Counted from the first letter of the stretch, positions 43,596-53,987 are shown. The stretch is 64,000 nt of DNA from CAYQTE01 sp964420285 (GCA_964420285.1 CAYQTE010000019.1:13244-77243); one strand, 5' to 3'. Numbers and translations are program-made. Notes: generated by a model not told the origin, from the letters alone.

Positions 43596-45956
43596 ATGCC
43601 CAGGCTGAAGAACCTGAAAACAAAACTGCTGGCCATGAACCTGGCGACGACGTTCGCCGCGCTGTCGGCTGCATGCGCCGTACTGTGCGCCTGCGATTAC
43701 ATCACGTTCCGAAGCGCCATGGTGAGCGACACGACGACCCATGCCAGGATCGTGGCCGACAACAGCACGGCCGCCTTGTCGTTCGGAGACGAAAAAGACG
43801 CCGCCGAAACCCTTGCGTCGCTGCGCACGTCGCCGCATATCGTGGCCGCCTGCACGTACGACCGGACGGGCAAGTGTCTGGCGACGTATTTCCGCGACAA
43901 AACCGTTGCGCCGTCCCTGCCAGGCGATCTGCCGCCGGAGAGCCACCGATTCAAGAACGATCTGCTGGAGGTTTCGTGCGGTGTTGAAATGAACGGCAAC
44001 GTGTTGGGGTCGGTGTGCATTCAATCGGATCTGGCGGCACTGCACGCCCGGACCCACAGCTACGCGGCCGGATTCGGCATTGCGGTGCTGGGCGCGCTAC
44101 TGGTGGCCATGGGGCTGGCCGGTCGACTGGCGCGGTTTATCGCCGGCCCGGTGCAGCATCTGAGCCGCACGGCCCAGGAGGTCTCCCGGGACCGCAATTA
44201 TTCCGTGAGGGCGGTAAAGACCACGCAGGACGAACTGGGCGATCTGGTGGATTGCTTCAACGCCATGCTCCAGCAGATTCAGAGCCGCGATGAACAATTG
44301 CGGCTGCACAAGAATCACCTGGAGGAGATTGTAAACGCCCGAACAGCGGAGTTGTCGACCGCCAAGGACAAGGCCGAGGAGGCCAACCGCGCCAAGAGCG
44401 CGTTTCTGACCAACATGAGCCACGAAATACGCACGCCGATGACGGCCATACTCGGTTACGCCGACCTCATGCTCTCGCAGACACAAACCATGTCCGACCG
44501 GATCAACTGCCTGCAGGTCGTGCAGCGGAACGCACGGCACCTGATGGATTTGATCAACGACATCCTGGATATCAGCAAGATCGAAGCGGAAAAGATGACC
44601 GTCGAGAGCATTCCGCATGACGTCGCGCAAACGGTCGTCGAAGTGGCGTCGATGCTGCGGCCTAAGGCGCTGCTCAAGGGTCTGTCACTTGGCGTCGAGT
44701 TCGTCGGCCCGATCCCCGCCAGCATCCTGACGGACCCTCTTCGACTCAAGCAGGTGCTGGTGAATCTCACGGGCAACGCCATCAAATTCACCGAGCGCGG
44801 CGAGGTCTGCCTCGCGGTGCGCGTTGAAGACCAGGGAGCCGACAGCCGCGTTGTGTTTGAAGTGCGCGACACGGGAATGGGCATGAACCCCGAGCAGATT
44901 GCGCGGCTGTTCCAGCCCTTTGTGCAGGCGGACGACTCGATGACCCGCAAATATGGCGGGACCGGACTGGGTTTGGTTATCAGCAAGCGCTTGGCCGGCT
45001 ACATGGGCGGCGATCTGACAGTCCGGTCGGAGCCCGGCAAAGGGAGCGTGTTCTCGCTGGCGATCAGGGCGGGATCGCTCCAGGGCGCGGAAATGCGGCA
45101 TGGGCTCACCGAATCGATGCTTTCCATGAGCAGCCAGGTTTCCGACGAGAGCGAGATCAAACTGTCCGGCAGGATCCTGCTGGCCGAAGACGGCGTCGAC
45201 AACCAGCAGCTCCTGACGCTGTACCTGAGCATGGCGGGCGCCGAGGTCGTGGTGGCGGAAAATGGACGCATCGCCGTCGACCGCATGCGCAGCGAGCGAT
45301 TCGATCTTGTGCTGATGGACATGCAGATGCCCGAGCTGGACGGCTACGGCGCCACGCGCGAACTGCGCCGGCTCGGATACGCACTGCCGATCGTTGCCTT
45401 GACGGCCCACGCCATGTCCGGCGACCGTGAGCTGTGCCTGAACGCGGGCTGCACCGACTATCTGACCAAACCCATCGACCGCAACCTGCTGCTGCGGACC
45501 ACCGCGTTCTATCTGGCCAATACCAGCCGCGCCGCCGCGAGGCGAGCGGCTGACAAAGCCCCCTCCGGCCCCAGGCCGCCGGCACCGCCGGCTCCACAGC
45601 CATCGGATTCAGCAGTTGTCCCGTGCGCCGGTGGAACCAGCGACGCGATGCATCGGGCTGTGCAGGCCTATATCGGCCGGTTGCCGGCGCGCGTGGGATC
45701 GCTTGTCGCGCTTCTGGAGGCCGGTGATTTGGAAGAGCTGCGGCGGCTTGCGCATCAGCTCAAAGGATCGGGATCGGGATTCGGATTTCCCCCGATCACG
45801 CAGACCGCCGCCCGCCTGGAGGCGGCAATCAAGGGCGATCGCGATCTGCAGCAGATTTCCGGTGCCGTCAATGAACTTGTCGAGTTTATGAGGTCCATCA
45901 ATGGATACGACCGAAATGCGGAGCACAACGCAGCGGCAGAAGCTCCTCATTGTTGA
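43596..45956 (+). CDS. CHASE8-HAMP hybrid histidine kinase with REC and Hpt domains
   Basis: 786 residues. Two membrane helices (near 15-35 and 155-175) bound a periplasmic CHASE8 domain with ARIVADNSTAALSFGDEKDAAETLASL and YDRTGKCLATYFR. HAMP, then HisKA with SHEIRTPM (His276), HATPase with NLTGNAIKFTERG and GGTGLGLVISKR, a REC domain with Asp575 (LVLMDMQMP) and an Hpt domain with His720 (AHQLKGSGSGFGF) follow. All four phosphorelay residues on this side are intact. YfiN carries the same CHASE8-HAMP input fused to GGDEF; here a kinase replaces it. It overlaps the next gene by 56 bases, so both are co-expressed. Confidence 0.92.
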   Translation: MPRLKNLKTKLLAMNLATTFAALSAACAVLCACDYITFRSAMVSDTTTHARIVADNSTAALSFGDEKDAAETLASLRTSPHIVAACTYDRTGKCLATYFRDKTVAPSLPGDLPPESHRFKNDLLEVSCGVEMNGNVLGSVCIQSDLAALHARTHSYAAGFGIAVLGALLVAMGLAGRLARFIAGPVQHLSRTAQEVSRDRNYSVRAVKTTQDELGDLVDCFNAMLQQIQSRDEQLRLHKNHLEEIVNARTAELSTAKDKAEEANRAKSAFLTNMSHEIRTPMTAILGYADLMLSQTQTMSDRINCLQVVQRNARHLMDLINDILDISKIEAEKMTVESIPHDVAQTVVEVASMLRPKALLKGLSLGVEFVGPIPASILTDPLRLKQVLVNLTGNAIKFTERGEVCLAVRVEDQGADSRVVFEVRDTGMGMNPEQIARLFQPFVQADDSMTRKYGGTGLGLVISKRLAGYMGGDLTVRSEPGKGSVFSLAIRAGSLQGAEMRHGLTESMLSMSSQVSDESEIKLSGRILLAEDGVDNQQLLTLYLSMAGAEVVVAENGRIAVDRMRSERFDLVLMDMQMPELDGYGATRELRRLGYALPIVALTAHAMSGDRELCLNAGCTDYLTKPIDRNLLLRTTAFYLANTSRAAARRAADKAPSGPRPPAPPAPQPSDSAVVPCAGGTSDAMHRAVQAYIGRLPARVGSLVALLEAGDLEELRRLAHQLKGSGSGFGFPPITQTAARLEAAIKGDRDLQQISGAVNELVEFMRSINGYDRNAEHNAAAEAPHC

Positions 45957-48540
45957 GGACTCGGCCGATATTCATGACCTGGTGCAGGTGTGGCTGGAGG
46001 GCGAGCCCCTCGAGTTCTTCTCCTGCTTCAACGGCCAGCAGGCTCTGTCCATGGCCGTTGACGTGCGTCCCGACCTGATCCTGCTGGACGTTGATCTGCC
46101 CGGCCTGGACGGCTTTGAGGTTTGCACGCAACTGAAGGCCGATCCGCGCGTCCGGGAGATCCCGGTGGTGTTCCTCACCGGCGCCGCCAGCACGCAGGAG
46201 AAACTGCGGGGCCTGGCGCTGGGCGCCGCCGATTACGTCGTCAAGCCGTTTGATCCCGCTGAAATGCGTGCCCGCGTTTGCTCGTCGCTGCGCACCAAGC
46301 GACTGATGGACCTGCTGGAGCAGAAAGCCTATAGGCTGCAGGAGAGTGAAGAGCGGTTCCGCGTGCTGGCCGAAAACTCCTCGGACGTGATTTCCCGGCA
46401 TGCCCCCGACGGCGCCTACCTCTTCGCCTCCCCGGCGGCGCTGGCGATCCTGGATTACCCGCCCGACTCGCTGGTGGGCCGCACTCTCAGTGATTTTGTG
46501 CATCCCGATGACCTGGCCGCCGTCAACGCCTGTTACTGGCGGCCCCGCTCCGACGGGGAAACCGGGACAGTCGAATTCCGATTTCGGCGCGGCAACGGCC
46601 AGTACATCTGGCTGGAATCAACCTGCCGAACCCTGATTGATCCGCTCACGCGGGCGGTTTACGAAATCCATGCCTCGGCTCGCGACATTACCCGCCGCAA
46701 GCAGATGGAAGAACGCGAGGAGCTTCGCGCCGCGGTGCTCGAGATGGTTGCGCAGGGTCGGCCGCTGAACAACATTCTCCGCCGCCTGATCGAGGGCGCC
46801 GAGCGGCAGGAGCCGCAGGCGGCGGCGGCCGCTGTGATGCTCAACGCCGGCATCGTCCATCATTGTGCTCCCAGCCTCCCGCCCTCACTGGCAAGGTCCA
46901 TCGAGCTGCAATTGTATTCGCTGCTGCAGCGGTTCTATGATTTGAGTTCCGGCGGCAAGGATCGCGTCATTGTGTGCGACCTCATGAACGATCCCGCGTG
47001 GGCAGGGTTGCGTCCGATGCTGGTCGAGCACGGGCTCAAAACCTGCTGGGCAATCCTGGTCCGATTCCGCTCCCGCGAGGCCACGGGCGCCTTTGCCTTC
47101 TACCACCGCGATCACGCGCGGCCCGGCCCCTCGGCCGTGGAATTCCTTCGCCTGGCCGGCGATCTTACCGGCGTTGCCGTCGAACAAAGTCAATTCACCG
47201 ATCAACTGACCTTTCAGGCCCATCACGACGCGATGACCCGTCTGCCCAACCGCACGCTGTTCACCGAGTCGCTGCGCCAGGCGCTGACCAGAGCCGCCCG
47301 CACCGGTCGAACCGTCGGTGTACTGCTCATCGACGTCGATCGCTTCAAGTACATCAACGACACCTACGGCCATCAGGCCGGCGACGAGGTGTTGTGCCAG
47401 GTCGCCCGACGGCTGCAAAACCGGCTCCGCGCCAGCGATGTTCTGGCCCGAATGGGCGGCGACGAATTTGCCGTCATACTCTCGGATCTGACCCAACCGA
47501 CCGACGCCCATAATGTCGCCTGCGCCATTGTCGGCGAGTTCGGCAACCCCATCGATCTGCACGGCCGAAAGCAGTTCATCACCGTCAGCATCGGCTCGGC
47601 CACACTGGGGCGCGATGCGCCCGACGCCAGCTCGCTGCTGAAGAACGCGGATCTGGCGCTGTACCGCGCCAAGGATGACGGTCGAAACACGGCCCGTTCT
47701 TTTTCGGCGGAAATGGAAACCGGCTCGGTCGAGCGCATGGAAATGGAAAGCGCCCTTCGCGAAGCCGTCGCCAGAAACCAGCTTCTCCTGCAATATCAGC
47801 CAAAGGTGAACACGGATGGGAGAATCGTGGGGCTGGAAGCGCTGTTGCGCTGGAAGCACCCCGTATTCGGCGTGGTTCCTCCCGGCAAGTTCATCCCGCT
47901 GGCCGAGGACACGGGGATGATCATTCCCATCGGCGCCTGGGTCATGCAGGAAGCGGCGCGGCAGGCCCGCGCGTGGAAGGCCGCCGGACTCCCCGTCCTT
48001 CCCATCTCCGTCAATGTCTCCGCTCTCCAGTTCGCACAACCCGATTTCGTTCACACCGTGTCCAGAACCCTGGCCCTCTGCGCGCTGGCGGAAAACTGGC
48101 TGGAATTGGAACTGACCGAGAGCCTCATCATGCGCAACATCTGTGATGCCGAGGACAAGCTCGCCCAATTGCGCGAATTGGGAGTGGCGACAGCCGTCGA
48201 CGACTTCGGCGTCGGCTATTCTTCCCTGGCCTATCTCCAGCGTCTTTCACTCGACACGCTGAAGATCGACCATTCCTTCGTCAATGCCATCGAAAACGGT
48301 CACCAGCGGGGCAACGGCCGGGCCATTATCGGAGCGATTGTCGCACTGGCGCGGAGCCTTGGCTTGCGAGTCGTGGCCGAAGGCGTCGAAACCCCGGCTC
48401 AGCGCGACTTCCTGCTGCAAATCGGGTGTCAGATCTTCCAGGGGTTTCTCTACTGCGCTCCGGCGGACGCAGCGAAGATCGAGCCACTGCTGCGCAAGCA
48501 GACCTGCCTGGCGCCGCAGGCTCTGGCCCAACCGGCCTGA
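45901..48540 (+). CDS. REC-PAS-GAF-like-GGDEF-EAL response regulator (c-di-GMP turnover)
   Basis: 879 residues; start ATG 45901 lies inside the kinase gene (ATG 45916 is a possible alternative). REC with Asp63 (LILLDVDLPGLDGFE), a PAS with RFRVLAENSSDVISRH and YEIHASARDITRRK, a region ~275-430 that resembles GAF, GGDEF motif at 519-523 (ARMGGDEFAV) and EAL at 646-648 (GLEALLRWK), with ELELTESLIM and AVDDFGVGYSSL. Both motifs look intact, so the protein could make or degrade c-di-GMP. The likely phosphodonor is the Hpt domain of the overlapping kinase. No RxxD inhibitory site was confirmed. Confidence 0.92.
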   Translation: MDTTEMRSTTQRQKLLIVEDSADIHDLVQVWLEGEPLEFFSCFNGQQALSMAVDVRPDLILLDVDLPGLDGFEVCTQLKADPRVREIPVVFLTGAASTQEKLRGLALGAADYVVKPFDPAEMRARVCSSLRTKRLMDLLEQKAYRLQESEERFRVLAENSSDVISRHAPDGAYLFASPAALAILDYPPDSLVGRTLSDFVHPDDLAAVNACYWRPRSDGETGTVEFRFRRGNGQYIWLESTCRTLIDPLTRAVYEIHASARDITRRKQMEEREELRAAVLEMVAQGRPLNNILRRLIEGAERQEPQAAAAAVMLNAGIVHHCAPSLPPSLARSIELQLYSLLQRFYDLSSGGKDRVIVCDLMNDPAWAGLRPMLVEHGLKTCWAILVRFRSREATGAFAFYHRDHARPGPSAVEFLRLAGDLTGVAVEQSQFTDQLTFQAHHDAMTRLPNRTLFTESLRQALTRAARTGRTVGVLLIDVDRFKYINDTYGHQAGDEVLCQVARRLQNRLRASDVLARMGGDEFAVILSDLTQPTDAHNVACAIVGEFGNPIDLHGRKQFITVSIGSATLGRDAPDASSLLKNADLALYRAKDDGRNTARSFSAEMETGSVERMEMESALREAVARNQLLLQYQPKVNTDGRIVGLEALLRWKHPVFGVVPPGKFIPLAEDTGMIIPIGAWVMQEAARQARAWKAAGLPVLPISVNVSALQFAQPDFVHTVSRTLALCALAENWLELELTESLIMRNICDAEDKLAQLRELGVATAVDDFGVGYSSLAYLQRLSLDTLKIDHSFVNAIENGHQRGNGRAIIGAIVALARSLGLRVVAEGVETPAQRDFLLQIGCQIFQGFLYCAPADAAKIEPLLRKQTCLAPQALAQPA

Positions 48541-48660
48541 TCCGCACATATCGTTTGACGTTCCCGACGGGCGTGGGGATGATGGGCGGCCGTTACGCTG
48601 ATGGCGGCGCGCACATCGGGCGGTCGTGGACCGTCGGCGCTGCTCGAGTGAGGAGACGAG

Positions 48661-51411
48661 ATGCGGCGTGCAGACGTCCAGAAGAAATTTGTCTGTCTTA
48701 TCTTGACAATGGCTGTATGGGGCGGAGTGGCGCGGGGGCAGGCCGCGGACGTTTCCATCTCGAACATGCGCTGCCAGTATTTCATGAATCCGATCGGCGT
48801 GGATGTGGCCCGGCCGGTGTTGAGCTGGATTGTTACTTCGGCGCGGCGCGGAGTCGTTGTATCGGCCTATCAGACCATCGTGGCATCGTCGATGGCGAAT
48901 CTGGATGCGGACAAGGGGGATTTGTGGGATAGCGGGGCCGTCGCGGAGGCAGATGCAATTCGGGCCGATTACGGCGGAGGCCTCTTGGCCTCTGGCCGGA
49001 CGTATTACTGGAAAGTCCGCGTGCGGATTGGGGATGGCAATGGCACATGGGGGCCGTGGAGCGCGGCAGCGCAATGGACGATGGGGTTGCTGACGGCGGC
49101 GGACTGGCCGGCGCAGTGGATCGGTGCGCCGGCGGATAGCGGTTTCAAATCGCTGCCGATCTTCGGCAAGTCGTTTGACGTGACCAAGCCGGTGAGCCGG
49201 GCGACTGTCTACATCTGCGGGCTTGGGCAGTTTGAATTGCATCTCAACGGGGAGAAGGTCGGGGACAATGTCCTGGAGCCGGGGTGGACGAATTATCACA
49301 AGACGTGTTTGTATGTCGGATACGACGTGACGCGGCAGATTCGCGGCGGCGCCAACGCGCTGGGCGTGATGCTGGGCAACGGGATGTACAACGTTGAGCC
49401 CGCCGCCGGACGCTATGCGAAATTCACCGGGTCGATGGGCAAGCCGCAGCTTATCGCGTGTCTGCGGATCGAATACGCCGATGGCACGGCGCAGAACGTC
49501 GTCAGCGACGGAACATGGAAAACTTCGGCCGGCCCGATCACCCTTTCCAGCATCTACGGCGGCGAGGATTACGACGCGAATCTCGAACCGGCCGGGTGGG
49601 ATAATGGGAAGCTCGACGGCGCGAACTGGCATCCGGTGGCGGTGACGGCGGGTCCGGGCGGAAGACTCACCGGCATCAGTGCCTCGGCGCCGCCGATTCG
49701 CGTGATGAAGGTGCTCGACCCGGTGAAGACAACGAGCATCGGCGGGAATTCGGTGGTGTACGATCTGGGGCAGAATTGCGCCGATATTCCGCGCGTCGTT
49801 GTGCATGGTAACAAAGGCGCGACAATTCGCATCGTGCCCAGTGAAATGCTGGGCAACAACGGGACGGCCACGCAAACTATCACCGGCCGCAAGGTGTGGT
49901 ATTCGTACACCCTCAGTGGCAACGGCACCGAAACGTACAGTCCGCGGTTTTCGTACTACGGCTGCCGATATCTCCAGGTCGAAGGGGCCGTCGCGGCGGG
50001 CGACGCCAATCCGAACAATCTGCCGGTGATCGAAAAACTGTCGGGACAGTTCATCACCGGCGACAGCGCCCCGGCCGGGGAATTTTCCTGCTCGAACGAC
50101 ACTTTCACCAAAACGGCCACGCTGATCCAATGGGCGATGCGGAGCAACATGGTGAGCGTTCTGACCGATTGCCCGACGCGGGAAAAGCTCGGTTGGCTGG
50201 AGCAGGATCACCTGGTCGGCCCGTCGTTCATGTACGATTACGACATGCAGCCGTTGTTCCGCAAGGTGGCCAACGACATGCGCGATTCGCAACTGGACAG
50301 CGGTCTGGTTCCGGATATCGCGCCGGAATTCACAGTATTTTCCGGCGGATTCCGCGATTCGCCCGAATGGGGAAGCGCCGGCGTGCTGGTTCCGTGGGAA
50401 ACCTACCAAACCTACGGCGACACCGGCATTCTCGCGTCCAGCTATCCGATGATGACCCGCGAGGTCGCGTACCTGGGCTCGAAGGCATCGGGCGGCATTC
50501 TGAATTTCGGCCTGGGCGACTGGTACGACATCGGACCCAAGGCGCCCGGCAACGCGCAACTGACCCCGGTGGCCCTGACCGCCACGGCGTTCTATTATCG
50601 CGATCTGATTGCCGTGCGCGATACCGCCAAAGTCCTGGGAACGAGCGACGATGCCGCCAAGTACGCGCAACTGGCCCAGCAGGTTCGCGCCGCGTTTAAC
50701 GCAAAGTTCTACGACCCAGGCAAGCACACCTATTCAACCGGCAGCCAGACGGCGATGGCGATTCCATTGGTGATGGGGCTGGTCGATGCAGCCGATGCGC
50801 CGGCGGTGCTGGATAATCTGGTGGCGTCGATCAAGGCGAACGACTACAAACTGACCAGCGGCGATGTCGGATATCGATATCTTCTGCGGGCGCTGGCCGA
50901 TGGCGGGCGATCGGACGTGATCTTCAACATGAACACCCGCGCCGACCGGCCGGGGTATGCCATGATGCTCGCCAAAGGGCAGACGGCATTGTCCGAAGCG
51001 TGGGATGCCAGTCCGGCAAGCTCGCAGGATCACTTCATGCTCGGGCACATCAACGAATGGTTTTACGGAAATCTGGCGGGGATCGCTCAGGAGGATTCAT
51101 CCGTCGGCTACGCGAAAATCCGCATCAAGCCCAGTGTCGTGGGCGATGTGACCTGGGCGAAGGCCGGTTACGATTCGATCCGCGGCCGGATTTCCAGTTC
51201 GTGGAAGATTGACGGCGGGAAGTTTGCGCTGGATGTAACCATTCCTGTCGGCGCCACGGCGACGGTGTGGGTGCCGACCGGAGATGCGAAATCGGTGACG
51301 GCGGACGCGGATGCACACGAAGCGCTGGTTCACGCGGAAATTCCGCCAGGTTGGGCGGCCTATGTCGTAGGCAGCGGGACATATCACTTTGCCTGTACAC
51401 TGGCCGGGTGA
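48661..51411 (+). CDS. GH78 alpha-L-rhamnosidase-like secreted protein
   Basis: 916 residues from ATG 48661, with AGGAGACGAG just upstream. Signal peptide FVCLILTMAVWGGVARG-QA. Domains in order fit bacterial alpha-rhamnosidase: an N-terminal beta region (MRCQYFMNPIGVDVARPVLSW), a carbohydrate-binding part ending ATVYICGLGQFELHLNGEKVGDNVLEPGWTNYHK, the (alpha/alpha)6 domain with SVLTDCPTREKLGWLEQDHL (the conserved D-C-P-x-R-E-x-x-G-W signature) and WETYQTYGDTGIL, and a C-terminal beta domain. It removes L-rhamnose from rhamnogalacturonan or plant glycosides. It is followed after 53 bases by a GH2 gene. Confidence 0.93.
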   Translation: MRRADVQKKFVCLILTMAVWGGVARGQAADVSISNMRCQYFMNPIGVDVARPVLSWIVTSARRGVVVSAYQTIVASSMANLDADKGDLWDSGAVAEADAIRADYGGGLLASGRTYYWKVRVRIGDGNGTWGPWSAAAQWTMGLLTAADWPAQWIGAPADSGFKSLPIFGKSFDVTKPVSRATVYICGLGQFELHLNGEKVGDNVLEPGWTNYHKTCLYVGYDVTRQIRGGANALGVMLGNGMYNVEPAAGRYAKFTGSMGKPQLIACLRIEYADGTAQNVVSDGTWKTSAGPITLSSIYGGEDYDANLEPAGWDNGKLDGANWHPVAVTAGPGGRLTGISASAPPIRVMKVLDPVKTTSIGGNSVVYDLGQNCADIPRVVVHGNKGATIRIVPSEMLGNNGTATQTITGRKVWYSYTLSGNGTETYSPRFSYYGCRYLQVEGAVAAGDANPNNLPVIEKLSGQFITGDSAPAGEFSCSNDTFTKTATLIQWAMRSNMVSVLTDCPTREKLGWLEQDHLVGPSFMYDYDMQPLFRKVANDMRDSQLDSGLVPDIAPEFTVFSGGFRDSPEWGSAGVLVPWETYQTYGDTGILASSYPMMTREVAYLGSKASGGILNFGLGDWYDIGPKAPGNAQLTPVALTATAFYYRDLIAVRDTAKVLGTSDDAAKYAQLAQQVRAAFNAKFYDPGKHTYSTGSQTAMAIPLVMGLVDAADAPAVLDNLVASIKANDYKLTSGDVGYRYLLRALADGGRSDVIFNMNTRADRPGYAMMLAKGQTALSEAWDASPASSQDHFMLGHINEWFYGNLAGIAQEDSSVGYAKIRIKPSVVGDVTWAKAGYDSIRGRISSSWKIDGGKFALDVTIPVGATATVWVPTGDAKSVTADADAHEALVHAEIPPGWAAYVVGSGTYHFACTLAG

Positions 51412-51464
51412 TCGGTACGGGACGATACGGTTGGGACTTTTCAAGCGGCAGGAGTAAACGACCT

Positions 51465-53987
51465 ATGCGATGCACGTTGAATTCACTGGTTCAGTTGCAG
51501 GTGTGGATGGCGGTTGTGGCGGCGGCAGCCGTCTTCGGGCTCGGCGGCAGCGCCGCCCGCGGCGCGGATGACACCTCCGGCCCTCGCCAGCGGTTGCTCA
51601 TGGACGCCAACTGGCTCTTCAAGATCGGCGATACGCCCGATGTCGGCACCATGTTCGATTACACCGAGCCTCGCGGACTGTCCAAGGCGTCCGCCACCGA
51701 CCTGGCCCAGGAAACGCAATTCCTCTCGACGCACCCGGACGAGGTGGCGACCAACGTCGGCGGGAATCTGCCCATCGTCCAGGCCGCATTTGACGATGCC
51801 GCGTGGAAGACCGTCAATCTGCCGCACGATTGGTGCAATTCCCTGCCGTTTGATCAGACCGCCGACAACGGGCACGGCTCGCACGCGCTGGGAACCAAAT
51901 GGAATTCGAGCATCGGCTGGTATCGGCGGAAGTTCGATCTGCCGGCCGCCGACGCGGGCAAGACCATGTGGCTGGAATTTGACGGCGTCTATCGCAACAG
52001 CCTCGTCTGGCTCAACGGCCACTGCCTGGGCCGGAACCTGAGCGGTTACGCGAGCTTCTCCTACGACATCACCAAGTACGCCCAGCCGGGTAAGAGCAAC
52101 ACTCTGGTCGTGCGCGTGGATGCCACTCGCACCGAAGGCTGGTTTTACGAGGGTGCAGGGCTCTACCGCCATGTCTGGCTGGTGAAGACCGATCCGCTGC
52201 ATGTGGCGCATTGGGGTACGTTCGTGACAACCAGGATGGACGGCACGGACGCCACGATTACGGCCGAGACGACCGTGAATAACGATGCCTCCGCCGCCAC
52301 CTGCTCGGTGGACTCGGCGATCGTGGATGAATCGGGCAGGCAAGTGGCGCAGCTCAGCATGGACGGTGTAAACATCGAGGCCGGCGGCCGGCAGGTCGTC
52401 AAGCCGTCGATCAAGATCTCCAACCCGCAGCTTTGGTCGGTGGAAACGCCGCACATGTACACTCTGGTCACAACGATCAAGCGCGACGCAAAGGTTGTGG
52501 ATGAATACCGCACGCCCTTTGGGATTCGCACGCTGGCGTGGGACGCGAATAACGGATTCAGCCTCAACGGCAAACGCGTCGAGATCAAGGGAACCTGCAA
52601 TCACCAGGACATGGCCGGCGTCGGTTCGGCCATGCCGGACGCGGTCATTGACTACCGCGTCAAGCGGCTGAAAGAGATGGGGAGCAACGGCTATCGCATG
52701 TCGCACAATCCGCCGGCCCCGGAAGTTCTGGACGCCTGCGACCGGCAGGGAATTCTCGTTCTGGACGAAACGCGGCGATTCGGGGAATCCAGGGAAGCGC
52801 TGTCGCAACTGACGCGCATGCTCCTGCGCGACCGCAACCACCCCAGCATCTTCCTCTGGTCGCTGGCCAACGAAGAAAGCATGCAGGGCAGCGCCGATGG
52901 CGCACGCATCATGACCACCATGCAGAACCTCGCCCATAAGCTCGATCCGACCCGCCTCTGCACGGCCGCCATGAACGGCGCCTGGGGAACCGGATTCTCT
53001 AACGTTCTGGATGTGCAGGGATTCAACTACAACAACAACGGCGTCTCCGGCTTCCACGCCCGGCCGGAATTCCAGACCAAGTTCTCCATCGGCACGGAAG
53101 TGTCCAGTGCGCTGACCACGCGGGGCATTTACACGGTGAACGGCAATGGATTCGAGAGCGCCTACGACGAAAACGCTCCGGGCTGGGGGTCGACCGCCCA
53201 GGCGTGGTGGCAGGTCTATTCGGCGCGGCCGTTCGTTGCCGGCGGGTTCGTCTGGACGGGATTCGACTATCGCGGCGAGCCGACGCCGTACAGTTGGCCG
53301 GATATCTCTTCGCATTTCGGCATCATGGACATGTGCGGTTTTGCCAAGGACAACTACTATTACTATCAGGTCAACTGGATCGACAAACCCATGGTTCACA
53401 TCCTGCCGCATTGGAACCAGCCCAATTACACGGGCGATGTGAATGTCTGGGCCTACGCCAATTGCGAGGAAGTTGAGCTCTTCCTCAACGGCACGAGCCT
53501 CGGCCGGAAGCCCGCCGTCAGGACCGGGCATGAAGCGTGGGCCGTGCCCTACGCTCCCGGCACCCTGCTGTGCCGCGGCTATATCGGTGGCAACGTGGTC
53601 TGCGAAGACAAGGTCGAGACCACCGGCCCGGCCGTAGCTATCAAGCTGGTCCCCGATCGCGCCAGCCTCCGCGCCGACGGCGAGGATGTTTCGCTGGTCA
53701 CGGTGCAGATCGTCGACGCCCAGGGCCGGGTCGTTCCGACGGCCGACGATGACGTCACCTTTACCGTCACCGGCGGGACGAATCTGGGCACTGGCAATGG
53801 CAATCCGATCGATCACACGCTGGACAACGCCGCTCATCGCAACGCCTTCAACGGCCTGGCGATGATCCTCGTCCAGGCGACTCGCAACGCCGGCCCGATC
53901 ACCGTCACCGCCAGGAGCGGAACCCTGACGACGGCCACTCTCACGATCGACGGCCAGGCCGCGACGCCCCGCCCGAGCGTCCCGTAG
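51465..53987 (+). CDS. GH2 beta-galactosidase-like secreted protein
   Basis: 840 residues from ATG 51465 with AGGAG 11 bases before. Signal peptide ends at SAARG-ADD. The GH2 sugar-binding domain has WYRRKFDLPAADAGKTMWLEFDGVYRN and NGHCLGR; the TIM barrel holds IKGTCNHQDMAGVG, SNGYRMSHNPPAPEV, the acid/base Glu in FLWSLANEESMQG and the nucleophile Glu in SIGTEVSSA. A DUF4982-like and a Big-like C-terminal domain (VVPTADDDVTFTVTGGTN) follow. The family splits beta-galactosides, or other beta-glycosides of plant side chains. Placed between GH78 and GH115 genes. Confidence 0.92.
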   Translation: MRCTLNSLVQLQVWMAVVAAAAVFGLGGSAARGADDTSGPRQRLLMDANWLFKIGDTPDVGTMFDYTEPRGLSKASATDLAQETQFLSTHPDEVATNVGGNLPIVQAAFDDAAWKTVNLPHDWCNSLPFDQTADNGHGSHALGTKWNSSIGWYRRKFDLPAADAGKTMWLEFDGVYRNSLVWLNGHCLGRNLSGYASFSYDITKYAQPGKSNTLVVRVDATRTEGWFYEGAGLYRHVWLVKTDPLHVAHWGTFVTTRMDGTDATITAETTVNNDASAATCSVDSAIVDESGRQVAQLSMDGVNIEAGGRQVVKPSIKISNPQLWSVETPHMYTLVTTIKRDAKVVDEYRTPFGIRTLAWDANNGFSLNGKRVEIKGTCNHQDMAGVGSAMPDAVIDYRVKRLKEMGSNGYRMSHNPPAPEVLDACDRQGILVLDETRRFGESREALSQLTRMLLRDRNHPSIFLWSLANEESMQGSADGARIMTTMQNLAHKLDPTRLCTAAMNGAWGTGFSNVLDVQGFNYNNNGVSGFHARPEFQTKFSIGTEVSSALTTRGIYTVNGNGFESAYDENAPGWGSTAQAWWQVYSARPFVAGGFVWTGFDYRGEPTPYSWPDISSHFGIMDMCGFAKDNYYYYQVNWIDKPMVHILPHWNQPNYTGDVNVWAYANCEEVELFLNGTSLGRKPAVRTGHEAWAVPYAPGTLLCRGYIGGNVVCEDKVETTGPAVAIKLVPDRASLRADGEDVSLVTVQIVDAQGRVVPTADDDVTFTVTGGTNLGTGNGNPIDHTLDNAAHRNAFNGLAMILVQATRNAGPITVTARSGTLTTATLTIDGQAATPRPSVP

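Noticed and set aside
48247..50727. An 826-codon frame antisense to GH78 and the EAL domain
   Set aside because: It lies opposite strongly supported genes and lacks recognisable domains.
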